From Apium graveolens (taxonomy: Eukaryota; Streptophyta; Magnoliopsida; Apiales; Apiaceae): a stretch of 64,000 nt of DNA. Both the position numbers and the translations under genes were made by a program. How positions within the stretch are numbered: position 1 is the stretch's first letter; each line of letters begins with the position of its first letter. The DNA is taken from contig NC_133647.1 in assembly GCF_009905375.1 (NCBI RefSeq), positions 176,079,939 to 176,143,938 on the forward strand, written 5' to 3'. A model generated the notes under the pieces. The model did not search any database. It was not told the DNA's origin and saw only the letters and a list, made by a program, of their open reading frames with translations. This document shows, piece by piece, positions 21,823 to 33,251 of this stretch.

Positions 21823-24800
21823 TGTGACGCCCTCCAAACCCGGGTCAGAGGTTTGGGGTTCACAACACATACTCATTATATAAACCTGTATACAAAATAT
21901 TATTTACAATGACCCTGCTTTACTTAACCACGGATCGCAACAGGTTAAAGTATGAATACAAGCCACAACCTTAACTTTTATTACATCGTACCACATCCCA
22001 ACTAATTTAATTTACAACTGATATGAAATTATTCTTACAACCTTAATATCTCACTACTGCAATAAGCTCCTGCTAGCTCGATCAACCATAATCTGGAATC
22101 CTAGCTCAAACATTGAACTGGGAAACCTCGCTATCAACTGTATCCTTTGTAACTGTAGCATACATAAAAAGATTTGCAAGAGTGAGCTAACTAGCTCAGC
22201 AAGTCATATCATTATTCACTGAGGTTAAACAATAATAAACGAGATGATTCAAAGGAATCAAGTTTCTTGTTAAACAACCAATAGAATTGGATATTCATTT
22301 TAAGTTTTTAAAACCAAGGTTAGGCTGCTGATCAGTCACGCACTAACCCCGAGCAAAGCACGCAACATTGCTCTGACTACTAGATCCAAGGCACACATTG
22401 GCCTAACTTGACCATTGATATGGTCTGACCACGAATCTGGTCCATACAAAGAAAACTATCCAATTCTAAAGAAGTTCAGTATGATAAACAATAGAATTCA
22501 ATAAAACCATATCATAATCCATAACAGTAAAACATTTGTATAAGAGCATGGTAAAAATTCATGGTTACTGAACGGGTATGTCCAAGTACATAAAAGAAGT
22601 GGCCTCCAGCCGGTAGGATAATCGGGTATTAGATGATTAGTGTTTTGACAAGGTTTTAGTACTTTGATATCACAAGGTATGGTTGAGTATAAAAGTTTCT
22701 GTATATTTAAAACAATTTTGTTCCAGTGTTTGGTATATGATGGTTATATACTTGTGGAGTAGTATCGTATTTGTGGGGTTTAATATTTGGTAAATTAATC
22801 AAGAAATGGTTTACAAAGAATAAGGCTTACGGCTCAAAGATCAAATGATGTGGCTCAGGTTCAAAGCTGAAGGATTCAAAGTGCTTATAGTATAAAACAA
22901 AGTGATTTTGAATATTCACAATATGTCACAAGAGAATTTAAAAATATTTGCAATATATCTCAAGAAAGGTTTAGAAGTACTTGCCTTATCATAATCGATT
23001 TCAACTTCACTGGTACTTGTCTAATGACCCCATTCAACAATCACTCGTCAGCTTCTCCTATGCCTCGCTTCTATTCTTTGAGCACTTGTTATATTTTCTA
23101 CATGTAAATTCTATTTTCTGATCGCCTGCTTCTCTTTCTTACGCCTTTCTTACTCTGCTAGGCATCATAAGTATCTATTAATATTTAACGCATACCATTC
23201 TATTCGACATACACTTCTATCTACCCTTCGTTTTACCCAAATCCGATTAACGGATTGAAAGTTACGCTATAAACAAGTAATCACCGAACATATATACCGA
23301 CAGTCAACCAACAAGTCACATATAACACATAACACGTCAAATAATCAATGACATCTCATTTATAAACAAGTCTCGGGTCATAAACAGGCTTTCAGGTATT
23401 TAACATGATTTTTAAAACATTTTTCGGAATTAAAACGGGTCGTTGGACCAATTTTGGAGTAATAAACAGGGTTCGGTTGGCCAAATCTGGCTTCAAAAAA
23501 ATTTTATAATAATTATTGAGCCTTGGAAACAATTTAAAATAATAGTTTAAAGCTCGAAACTATTTTTCGGAATTTTTAAATCATTTATAAATAATTAAAT
23601 CTAATTAAATAATTAATTAAAATCAATTAATAAGTAAGTAATTAATTAATCAATTAATATTTAAATTAATTGACTAATTAAATAATTAATTATTAGCTAA
23701 AATTAATTAATTACAAATTCAGATTTATTTTTGGATTTAGAAATAATTTTCAGAATTAAAAATAATGATTTTTGGAATTATAAATGAATTTTAGAAAATA
23801 AATAATGAATTTATTAATTCATTTTAAAAAAGAAATAACCAGAAATAGGTTTCAGATTTTGAATTAGGGAAAAACTGGATCAAACCGGGGTTGTAACCGG
23901 GTCGCAATCCGGGTTACCAAGAACTCAGGCGGGTCGGGAAGAACACCGCCGGAAATTCTGGGTTTTCCAGAATCCGGCCGGTAAGGCCCAACTCCGGCCG
24001 AGTTCCGGTGATTCACAGGCGAGTAAAACAGCATGGTTTCAAGTGTTTTTTAGTCCTGTTTCATTCAGTAACATCCCAGCTATACAGATATGGCAATATT
24101 CACTACAGATGAGCCGTGGTTCGCGATTTCCGGCGAAAAGCCATAGAAACCGGTGACCTCGAGCTCAGCTCCGGCTAGAACTCCGATATCCATGATTATT
24201 TAACCAAAATCAACCAATCCAGTACCAAAATGAAGCTGAGATCATCTATAATATGTTCCTACCATCCAAAACATTCAACAACACTAAATTAAACCAAGAA
24301 ATCGATTTGAAAATCTTGTAAAATTCCAAAACTCGTTTTTACTATTCCCTAAACCAAATCACGCAAATAATATACGGAACTGATCCTTGGAACCTCTACA
24401 ATCATAATCAACACACAAAATCATCAAACAAATCCTCTGAATCAAAAACCGAATTTAAGTTTAAATAATTAAAAACTGAAAAATATGAAATTGAAAAATA
24501 AATACCCTTATTCAAAGATTTTGATACGGATACGATCGTCACGTCGAGGGCTTCGATTTGACTATTCATACGCTTCCATCGGATTCCAATAACGTCTTCA
24601 AATCTTTGTTTGATTACGAAGAACACGAAGAACATGGTTCATTTCTCTGGATAATTATCTATTTAACTGTTTGCAAATGATTTTCGGTACAAAATAAAAT
24701 ACGGTAAAGGCTATTTATAATTACGGAATATTAGTACCCCATTAGATCATTCTGGATATAAAATAGTACGTTTATTTATAAAAACTGATCCAAACGGTAC

Positions 24801-25397
24801 CGGTTTTCGAGATAATTATCCAAATCAGTACAATTTGTACTGCGGCCTTGGTCTCAGCGCCTGGTTACACGTATTACGAAGTGATAATTGTAATAGTTTA
24901 ATAAAAAGCTCTCGTTTATCAAAAATACGAGTTTTATTGATTTACCGAAACGAATATTGTATCGAAAATGTTGCGCTGGGACCCACGCAGGACAAACCGT
25001 ACGCCGGATCGAAAAAGTCAAAACACGGAATATGCTCAGAATATTACAATTAGGTTAGGAAGGAGTGCTCGGAAGAGTTTCGGGTTCTAAAAACGTAACC
25101 ACGGATGACGTCGGTTGGTTCCCGTTTTTATAAAATAGATTTTAAATACCCGGAAAAAGATTTTATAAAATTCATATGATTCCTATATATTAATAAATCA
25201 ATATAAAAATAATTAGGAAGATATGACAATTATCTATATTTTATTTGGAACATATAAAAATTGAAATACTAAATTAATAACATTTTTTAAACATTCAAAC
25301 ACATTTAACACTTAAATAATTCATAGAATAGATACTGAATACATAAAATAATTATCTATTAGCAAAAATAATTGCACGATATATCCCGGATATTACA
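21823..25397 (-). repeat. 5' LTR of element 2
   Basis: 3575 bp, the same length as 12646-16220 and nearly identical. The first 300 bp carry more differences than the rest. On the - strand there is a TATA box (complement 24712-24719), a donor at 24505 and an acceptor at 22153, with the palindrome at 22183-22198 just upstream of the acceptor. Confidence 0.93.
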
Positions 25398-27798
25398 TCA
25401 TACGTCTGATTTGGAGTTCAATAACATGTTCAAATTTGAGTTTGATTTTCGAATTTTAAAATTAGGGTTTATAACCCGTATGAATGTTCTTAATTGAATT
25501 TGGGGGTTTCTTATTCTGTGATAGATTGATGTTGTGTTATAGTGGGTTGTGTTCTCTGTGAAATTTGCAATCCAGTCGTATAAGTTTCATGAACCAACGA
25601 GGTCTGTAGAGAAGGGAGTTGTGTTTTGAAGTTTTCCGATGTTCGCCGGAAACTGGAAAATTTCACGGCCAAATTCCGGCCAACTGAGGGATTGTTAGGT
25701 TGTTTTGATTGCATGGTTGTGTTCCTGATGTTGTGTAGATGTGATCTGGAGGTGTTGGTGGGGTGAGGTCGCCGGGAACGTGTTCTCCGGCCACCCCTGT
25801 ATTTTCCGGCGACGGGCCTGGAAAATTACAGTTTAGTACCTATAGTTTTGAAAACGATGCAGTTTGGTCCCTGAAGTTTCCAGACTTTGCAAAAATAGGA
25901 TTCCTGTTTTAAAAATGTTTAAAAATCATATTTCCTATTTATTTTTATTATAAAAATCCGTTTTTAATTTCTGAAAATTCTAAAATTTATTATTTTAATT
26001 CCGAAAATTATTTTTAATTCACAAATAAATCTGAATTAATTAGTTAATCAATTTCAGTTAATTTTAATTGATTAATTAGTAAATTAATTTGAAAATTAAT
26101 TGATTAATTGATTTAATTAATTATTAATTGATTTTTAATTAATTATTTAATTAGATTTAATTATTTAAAAATGATTTAAAAATTTCGAAAAATAGTTTCG
26201 AGCTTTAAAATATTATTCTAAATTATTTTCAAGGCTCGATAATTATTCTAAAATTGTTTCGGAGCTAGAATTGGCCAACCGAACCCTGATTATTATTCCG
26301 AAATTGATCCAACGACCCGTTTTAATTCTGAAAAATGTTTTAAAAATCATTTTAAATACCCGAAAGCATATTTATGACCCGAGACTTCTTTATAAATGAT
26401 ATGTCATTGATTACGTGATGTATTATATGTTATACGTGATTTGTTGTTTGACTATCGGTCTATATATTCGATATTTACTTGGTTATTGCATAGATTTCAA
26501 TCCGTTAATCGGATTTGGGTAAAACGAAGGGTAGCTATAAGTATGTGTTGAATAAGAACTCTATGAGTTGATGATTGATAGATGCTTATGATATGTGAGC
26601 AGAAGAGGCAAGACGTAGGAAAGGGAAACAGATAGTTGAGGAGTAAGACGATTGAGATTGGAAGCGAGAGCAGAGTAGTAAGCCAATACCAGGCAAGTGT
26701 TCTGATCTTTCTCGAGATATTGTAGTACTTGATAGTCTTGTTGATATTGCAAGTGCTTGAAGCACTGAAACCCAACCCTGATTCCAGTTATTGTTCTTGA
26801 GCCATGAACCTTATTCTTTCTAGACCATTGATTGTTGAATACTCAAACACGAACCTCAAGCATACGATACTACTCTACAAATACATACAAACAAAATCCC
26901 AAACACTGAACTGAATTACTTGTATACTCAATCATTGCATCCTATGCTTTGAAAGCCCAAATCTTTGAAACCCTGAAATGTTGATTCCTTTGTTATCCAA
27001 TTCTTTCATTACCCAGCATCCAAGCTTTTAAATTACTTTATTGATCCTTACAAAGATTGAAACCCTTTCATTGTTAAACACTCATTGTTGTTAATGATTC
27101 TGGTTATTGTTTATTATTGCATATTCTGTTATTATGTTAGAATTGGATTGTTTTTATAAAATTGTGGACCAGATTCGTGGTCAGACCATATAATGGTCAA
27201 TTAGTCCAATGTGTGCCTTGGATCCAGTAGTTAGAGCAATGTTGTGTGCCTTGCTCGGGGTTAGTGCGTGACTGATCAGCAGCCTAACCTTGGTTTTTAA
27301 ATTAAAAGTATAATATCCAATTCTAAATCATAATCCATTGTTCACTTGATATCATAATCATGTTCACCTGATGATCATTATTCTCAGTTTCGTCATTGTG
27401 ACTTGCTGAGCTAGTTAGCTCATTTGTGCGATGTTGTTTATATTCTTTCCAGTTAAAAAGGAACCAGTTGGTAGCGAGGATCCCCAGTCCAGCGCGAGAG
27501 CTAGGGGTTCAGGTTGAGAAAGTTGAGCTAGTAGGCTTCTTTTGGGATAATTTAAGTTTGTAAAAGTTTGTAATCATGCTTAATACTCAGTTTGAGTTTG
27601 AAATAGTTGGGATTTGAATGGTTTGTAATATATTAGTGTGTTTGGCTTGTGTGCATACTTTAACATGATGCGATCCGTGGTAGTTGGTAAGTAGGGTCAT
27701 TGCATATTATTATTATCTTTATTTTTGTTATAAGCAGGTTATAAATAAGGTGTGTGTGTGGACTCCAAACTTCTGACCCGGGTTTGGAGGGCGCCACA
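25398..27798 (+). repeat. 3' LTR of element 1, segment 3
   Basis: The last 2.4 kb of the element 1 LTR, from the second TCATA copy to the terminal GGCGCCACA. It is collinear with about 993-3399 of the 5' LTR and includes the TTAATT block (about 26030-26165) and the acceptor-like CAG at 27450-27452. The frames at 25511-25714, 26497-26775 and 26561-26752 are not genes. Confidence 0.94.
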
Positions 27799-28486
27799 CA
27801 AACACCCGATGATCGGTGCAAAAGTAATACCCTAAAGTCTCTTTAGGATATCCCACAAAACTACATTTTCCGGATCGATATTCCAGCTTATCTGGGTCAA
27901 CTTTCTTGACATAAGCTGGACATCCCCAAATCTTAACGTGTTTAAGACTCGGTTTCCTTTCTTTCCATATCTCATACGAAGTTTGAGGAACATATTTTGG
28001 AAGGCACCATATTCAGTAAATATGCTGAGGTTTCCAATGCATAACCCCATAGGAATACTGGAAGATTTGCATAGCTCATCATGGACAGAACTATGTCTAA
28101 CAAAGTTCGATTTCTCCTTTCAGATACCAATCTGTAGGAGTCCACTGGGAGACTATACCATTTACTTTGAGATAATCTAGAAACACTCCATTAAAGTATT
28201 CACCACCTCGATCTGATCGAAGAGTTATAATACTATGTTTGGTTGTTTCTCCACTTCATACTTATATTCTTTAAACTTTTCAAAGGCCTTAGACTTGTGT
28301 TTCATCAAACACATATCCGAATCCAGATCTATCATCTATGAAAGTACTGAAGTATGAAAATCCACCCATGGCTTGCGTAGACATTGGTCCACATACATCT
28401 GTGTGTACCATTCCTAGCAAATTTGCAGTCCTCTCTCCATGTCTACTAAATGGAGACTGCAGTGCCACTATGAAGTGAGATTTTCA
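27799..28486 (-). pseudogene. Element A pol remnant: integrase
   Basis: Decayed copia integrase core. Recognisable pieces on the - strand are TDVCGPM (first Asp, near 28400), RSDRGGEY (second Asp, near 28210), SERRNRTLL (Glu, near 28110) and the GCPAYVKK/FVGYPKE end (27832-28000). Frame changes and stops separate them. The GAG-pre-integrase and HHCC region expected between protease and core seems deleted at about 28487. The + strand frame 27938-28180 is a shadow. Confidence 0.8.
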
Positions 28487-28837
28487 TCATCCCTTTTCTT
28501 TTCTTAGTTTGTTCAATCTGAAGTAAATCATGTCACATTTATACAGACCATTATTTAAAACACCACGTCCATAAAGAATATTATCTCTAAGAATAGAACA
28601 TTCATTATTCTCAATAATAAATGAAAATCCAGCCAAGTCTAACATGGGAATAATATTCCTCACAATCGAGGGAACAAAATAACAATTATTTAAAACAATA
28701 GTCTTGCCCGTAGGCATATGTAAATGAAATGATTCTACATCTTCAGCAGCAACTCTTGCTCCATTGCCCATCAGTAGAATCACCTCCTCTTCCTCAAGAG
28801 TCCTACTTCTCCTTGGTCCCTGCAACAAATTGCAGAT
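28487..28837 (-). pseudogene. Element A protease remainder
   Basis: In the same frame as gag but cut off by one TAA at 28838-28840, this gives 114 codons: residues after the protease active site, ILLMGNGARV, a copia-type segment (NNCYFVPSIVRNIIPM) and NGLYKCDM. It ends at a TGA where the pre-integrase domain should begin. Copia proteases cut the Gag-Pol polyprotein; this one is split at its active site. Confidence 0.75.
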
Positions 28838-29749
28838 TTAAGAACCACAGGCGGTATCTAATACCCAAGTAGAAATTTGATTTAATGACATATTCACTTC
28901 TATCATGAACATACCTGAATTAGAAGCGGCAGTCTCACTACCCTTCTTCTTCTTCAATTCTGCAAGGTAAACCTTGCAGTTCCTCTTCCAGTGCCCCACC
29001 TTGTTACAGTGAAAGCAAACAATTTTGCTCTTGGGGTCTTCAGCTTTTGGTGGAACCGGCATTTTCTCACCTACTTTCTTCTTCTTGGAAGAGTTCATCT
29101 TCCTTTTCTTAGGATTGGAACCTTCACCAATTAGAAGAACAGAACTCTTCTTAGGGGGAAAATTCGATTCCGCAGTCTTCAACATGTTGTGGAGTTCAGG
29201 CTGGCTGACATCCAACTTATTCATGTGAAAGTTCACAACAAACTGCGAGAACGAACTCGGAAGCGATTGCAAGACCAAGTCTTGGCTCAGCTCCCCATCC
29301 ATGGCAAAACCAAGTTGTCCAAGACGTTCAATCAAATTGATCATCTTAAGTACATGGTCATTCATAGATGATCCCTCAGACATCCTACAACCGAACAACT
29401 CCTTCGATATCTCATATCGAGTTGTCCTCCCCGCCACATCATACAACTCTTGTAGATGCATGAGGATAGTGTGAGCATCCATATGCTCATGTTGCTTCTG
29501 TAGCTCAATGTTCATGGAAGCTAGCATGATGCATTGAGCAACATTTGCATCATATATCCACTTACGATACACAACATGTTCATCATTATGTGCATCACTA
29601 GCAGGTTCAGTAGGCTTAGGTGAGTCAATCACGTATTCCAGCTTCTCAATCCTGAGAACAATTCTCAAGTTTCGAAGCCAGTCAGTATAATTAGGACCAG
29701 TCAATTTGTGAGCATCCAGTATGCTCCTGAGTGATAGTGCAGAAGACAT
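28838..29749 (-). CDS. gag: Gag of element A with protease active-site start
   Basis: 303 codons from the ATG at 29749 (MSSALSLRS). The frame is open to 29782, but the extra 11 residues look like leader. Typical copia Gag: N-terminal KLTGPNYTDW, a central helical capsid segment, a Lys-rich linker, and one intact knuckle C-x2-C-x4-H-x4-C (CFHCNKVGHWKRNC). It ends with WVLDTACGS, the protease active site with A where the family normally has G, directly before a TAA. Gag itself looks complete and could be made, but no downstream Pol would follow without readthrough. The + strand frames at 29025-29371 are shadows. Confidence 0.85.
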   Translation of the reverse strand: MSSALSLRSILDAHKLTGPNYTDWLRNLRIVLRIEKLEYVIDSPKPTEPASDAHNDEHVVYRKWIYDANVAQCIMLASMNIELQKQHEHMDAHTILMHLQELYDVAGRTTRYEISKELFGCRMSEGSSMNDHVLKMINLIERLGQLGFAMDGELSQDLVLQSLPSSFSQFVVNFHMNKLDVSQPELHNMLKTAESNFPPKKSSVLLIGEGSNPKKRKMNSSKKKKVGEKMPVPPKAEDPKSKIVCFHCNKVGHWKRNCKVYLAELKKKKGSETAASNSGMFMIEVNMSLNQISTWVLDTACGS

Positions 29750-29938
29750 AACGTACAAAGTAAATCTGTAAATGATAAACACATAACAACACTTAGCAAA
29801 TATTCGATTTCATTTCAAAACACTATATGAATCGGGTCTTTATTCATAAGTGGCTCCCACTAGTTTTCCTAATTTATTCAACCCCCTACGTGAAAAATTA
29901 AGCATTCATAATGCTAGTGGGAATAGGGATCCTACATT

Positions 29939-30273
29939 CCATTACACAACCCCTGTTGTGGCACTAAACGCCATGTAATGTTCAATAGGCAGACAACTCT
30001 TGTCAATTACATCTTATGTTATTCCCTAATCAAACTTTAGCCTCTTGAATAATTGAGTCACGGCTGTGGCACGACAAACTCAATATTCTAAGTCAAGTCT
30101 AACCCAACATTCCATACAATTGAATCAGTCCCCAAAGGCCCACGGCTGTGGCACGTAACGACATTTAGATTCTTATTCAATGTACACATCTCTATGTAAT
30201 AGACAAGTATTTCTTACTTCGAAATCAAAGCCCTCGGCTGTGGCACGAAATGACAATGATTTAAAAATAAGAA
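29939..30273 (-). repeat. Four hairpin repeats with a shared loop motif (element A leader)
   Basis: Loop motifs are at 29953-29966 (variant), 30061-30073, 30143-30155 and 30235-30247. Stems: CATTACA/TGTAATG (29940-29946, 29974-29980); GAATAATTGAGT/ACTCAATATTC with one bulged A (30047-30058, 30078-30088); TACAATTGAAT/ATTCAATGTA with one bulged A (30115-30125, 30175-30184); TTCTTA plus AAATCA against TGATTT plus TAAGAA (30211-30227, 30257-30273). Stem sequences differ while the loop is kept, which points to selected RNA structure. Confidence 0.65.
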
Positions 30274-31016
30274 CTACTTTTCTATCATGTTGGAAGGCTA
30301 TGACCGACACAAGCCCGTTGTGTCATTGACCAATTACTACTTGATATTATTTAATTTTAGAGGGATTATATTACGTTACAATCATAATCATATTATAAAG
30401 AGATTCTTCCTTTTAAATTAAATATTTCAAATCAATAATCAATAATCAGATGATTCCCAGATCGGGTGGAGCATTGTCAAGAGGCGTCACTTAATAACCC
30501 TTTCTTACAGATAGAAATCTGTTGTTGACAGAATCATCCTTTCTCTCATATCGAAAATTCATATTCAATTATGTGTTTCATAAACACAAGAATCTCATGA
30601 TTGTATTCATAATATTGTTATTAAGGTTATGAAACAATTTCACTATACTAGGTTGTCTAACAAACGCCTTATGTTCATTTAAGTTCACCTAAATCTATCA
30701 TCACATGATAAACTAAGCATATATCACATATATAAACATGAATAAACATCAAGGTTGGCATGTCATATCATCTAGCACATTAGTCTAAGCATTATACATC
30801 TCTATGTATCACATGAAGCATTTAAAAGCAATTAAAAACAGTTAAAAACAGCTTTAAAACACTTTCGGAAATATAAACAGATCAAAACTTTTATATAAAC
30901 TAAAATTGATCACTCCATTAGATCCGTCTCGGAAAAACGAATCCAACGGTATATTGCACGCCTAAAACGGAGTTACGAAACTCCCAGAAAATTAATTTTA
31001 AAATCAACAAACGGGC

Positions 31017-31155
31017 TGTAACGCATTACAGGAACGCGTTACAAGCCCTGTAACGCATTCCGGTGATGCGTTACACCCCTTTTAAACCATTAAAGGGTGT
31101 AACGTATTCCGTGAATGCGCCACAGGTGTGTAACGCATTCCCAGAATGCGTTACA
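31017..31155 (-). repeat. Four 27-bp palindromic repeats (element A leader)
   Basis: Units begin at 31017, 31049, 31098 and 31129, each exactly 27 bp, of the form TGTAACGCATT - 5 bases - a near-inverse of the same arm (GCGTTACA). The third has drifted in both arms. Spacers of 4 to 22 bp show no obvious repeat. The predicted + strand frame at 31115-31303 overlaps by chance. Confidence 0.75.
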
Positions 31156-31571
31156 CCCTTTTTTTTTCAGCAGTCGTCACTTGCTTGTCTCGAACGCCGT
31201 GCCTGACATTCTCTGTACCTTTGTCCGTGCATCACAGTTTCAACAGATGCAGATAACACAGCAGATACATATACAGCCGATACAAACATATATATATATA
31301 TAATATATTTACTTATTAAATTACGAATTTTAATTGAAACAACTTCAAAAATTCATAATAAAAAATCTATACATCCTAAAATTATGAAAAAAAATACCCA
31401 GACGATCTACAACACTTGTAGAACCCAGATCAACATTCAAAATTATTCTGAGAAACGATTTCTCATCAGACAAAATTAATCCATAATATAACTTGTAAAA
31501 ATCATAATTAATTCATACAAGCACATAAAATTCTGAAATTTTTACCACAGATCTATATGCATATAACCTAT

Positions 31572-31583
31572 GCTCTGATACCA
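31572..31583 (-). promoter_or_regulatory. Primer binding site, tRNA-iMet type (element A)
   Basis: The complement of TGGTATCAGAGC lies one base from the LTR end (CCAACA on the - strand). Confidence 0.88.
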
Positions 31584-31584
31584 T

Positions 31585-33251
31585 TGTTGGATTTTAAACG
31601 CAGCGGGGGCATGGCAAAACACTTTTAAACATACAAAATCCAAATAAAAGCATATAAATCGTGAATAAAAATTCGAGGGATCGAATCTAACCTTTTAAAA
31701 TAATTCGGAGACAACGATCAGAGATCCTTAGCAGTTGCTCCTCAAGTGTGAAGCACTCCACCGGTATCCACCAAGAAAACGATGTTAAGGAGGAGGAAGG
31801 AGGTGGAGAGAATTGGGTTTTCCAAACTTTTTGGGTTTTGTGTGGGTTAGAATAAAATTAGGGTCTATAATAGTGTATTTATAGGCAAAATTTTTAGCTG
31901 AAATTTTCCCATAAATATTATTATTATTATCCCATTTATTATTCTCATTAATAATTAAAACACCTTTTAATCATTAATCCTTTTTCTAAACACTTTAGAA
32001 ATAATTCTCTCTCTTGATTTAATTTCCAAAAATTAAATCCTTTAATTAATTATATTAAGAATTTTTCTTAATTAATTTATAATCAATTAAATCTCATTTA
32101 ATCAATTATTAAATTTGCCAATTAATTATTTATTTCATAAATAAATAATTATTAGCCATTATTAATTAATTCCTCCACCATTAAATCATTCTCTTTTTAT
32201 GGCGTGACCCTGTAGGTTCAATATTAAGCCGGTAGTAGAAATAAATAATAATAAAACTATTTTATCATTATTTATATAAATTCTCTAATTTATTAAATAT
32301 GATTAATTAAATAATCACATTTATTCTACATCGTGAGGGATACTTCTCAGCATATCGCGACTATCCGGATAATATGAATTCACTGCTTAGAATACCAAGA
32401 ACCTATTCAGTGAATAGTTACCGTACAATAAACTCCTTCTACCCTACAATGTCCCGATTAAATACAAGGCATGGATCTCGTGTCAAGCCTATCTAATTCA
32501 ATCACTTGCTTACCATTTACTATGCGTAGTTCTATGCAAATTAGAAACTCCTTTCTAATTTCATTCACTCTGGCCAGAGATTCCTGAACTAGCATAAGTG
32601 GATCAGCCTTGAACATTCGCTTCCTTCACTGGAAGGGGTAGATCCTTTATTGATCATACACTATCTTCGTGTACAAATTCCTATACCCAGAAGAGCCCTA
32701 ATAATTGTCCCTGGAGACTAAGAACTAAACCAAAGCATAGTTCAGTGTACACAAGATGACTATGATGACCTCAAGTCTAAGGATACTTGTACAACTATCA
32801 CTATGTGAACAACTGATAACACGTGAGTGAACTTCATCAGTTGTTCAGCTGTGCGAGTCATGTTCAGTGAACTTATTCTATAATAAGCACCTACATACTA
32901 GCTATAGTGTCACCACACAAATGTCTATGAGAACAGACATCCTTCATAATGAAGCAAGTATAGTATGTACCGATCTTTGCGGATTATTAATTACCAGTTA
33001 GTAATCCTATGACCAGGAACTATTTAAGTTTAGAGTTATCATCTTTTTAGGTCTCACTATTATGATCTCATCATAATCCATAAAAAGCTTTACTCTAAAC
33101 TATGGTATATCTTATTTAAACACTTAAATAGATAAAGCCCGTAATAAAAACAAAACAAGTCTTTTATTAATATCAATGAAATCAAAACAGATTACATAAA
33201 AGTTATTCCTAAATCCTTATACATGATTGGACTTAGGACATATTCCTTTCA
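31585..33251 (-). repeat. 5' LTR of element A
   Basis: 1667 bp, TG...CA on the - strand (TGAAAGGAATATG to ATCCAACA). A TATA-like CTATAAATACAC (complement about 31874-31888) lies roughly 300 bp from the PBS end. Much of 31900-32350 is AT-rich. Its partner lies outside the window, so identity cannot be judged. The - strand frame 33249-33434 runs across the junction and is chance. Confidence 0.8.

Larger units (their letters stand above)
12646..25397 (-). mobile_element. Element 2: non-autonomous Tekay-like chromovirus with decayed interior
   Basis: The element is 12752 bp, flanked by TCATA at 12641-12645 and 25398-25402. Removing it restores the element 1 LTR. Two 3575-bp LTRs (12646-16220, 21823-25397) surround a 5602-bp interior with a Met PBS (complement 21808-21819), ORF1, gag and pol remnants and a PPT (16221-16236). 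The LTRs look about 98-99% alike by eye, yet the interior has lost protease, zinc-finger and many frame positions. The LTR layout matches element 1 but the sequence belongs to a separate subfamily. Confidence 0.93.
1..27798 (+). mobile_element. Element 1: Tekay-like Ty3/gypsy chromovirus, host of two nested insertions
   Basis: The 5' LTR (from the window edge) ends at 3399. It is followed by a tRNA-Met PBS, ORF1, gag, pol with a C-terminal chromodomain, a PPT, and a 3' LTR that starts at 9242 and ends at 27798. The first bases of the window match the 3' LTR from 9280 on, so only about 38 bp of the 5' LTR lie outside. The 3' LTR is split by a TRIM-like element (10128-12506) and by element 2 (12646-25397). 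Without them it is about 3.43 kb, like the 5' LTR. LTRs of this length together with a chromodomain fit the Tekay/Del lineage (family knowledge). It sits in the integrase region of copia element A. The right flank starts CAAAC; the matching target-site copy would be just left of the window. Confidence 0.93.
29750..31571 (-). other. Long structured leader of element A
   Basis: About 1.8 kb between gag and PBS with no credible ORF. It holds two groups of inverted repeats. At 29939-30273 four hairpin-forming units share a loop core (CGGCTGTGGCACG on +), and a fifth, different hairpin lies at 30306-30324. At 31017-31155 there are four 27-bp imperfect palindromes starting TGTAACG. Such leaders can carry packaging, dimerisation or translation signals; here that is inference. 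A short AT microsatellite lies near 31290-31305. Confidence 0.6.
27799..33251 (-). mobile_element. Element A: Ty1/copia element (pol 5' part, gag, leader, 5' LTR)
   Basis: Read on the - strand: LTR 33251-31585 (TGAAAGGAATATG...ATCCAACA), Met PBS, a leader of 1.8 kb, gag, and pol up to the integrase core. There element 1 is inserted, so the RT-RNase H part and 3' LTR lie left of the window. Domain order protease-integrase marks it as copia. Element A is itself inserted in the gag of element B (B resumes at 33252). The lineage within copia is uncertain. Confidence 0.88.

Noticed and set aside
31017..31155. CRISPR-like array (short palindromic repeats with spacers)
   Set aside because: Plant retrotransposon leader with only four repeats, uneven spacers of 4-22 bp and no cas gene. 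Better read as RNA hairpins.
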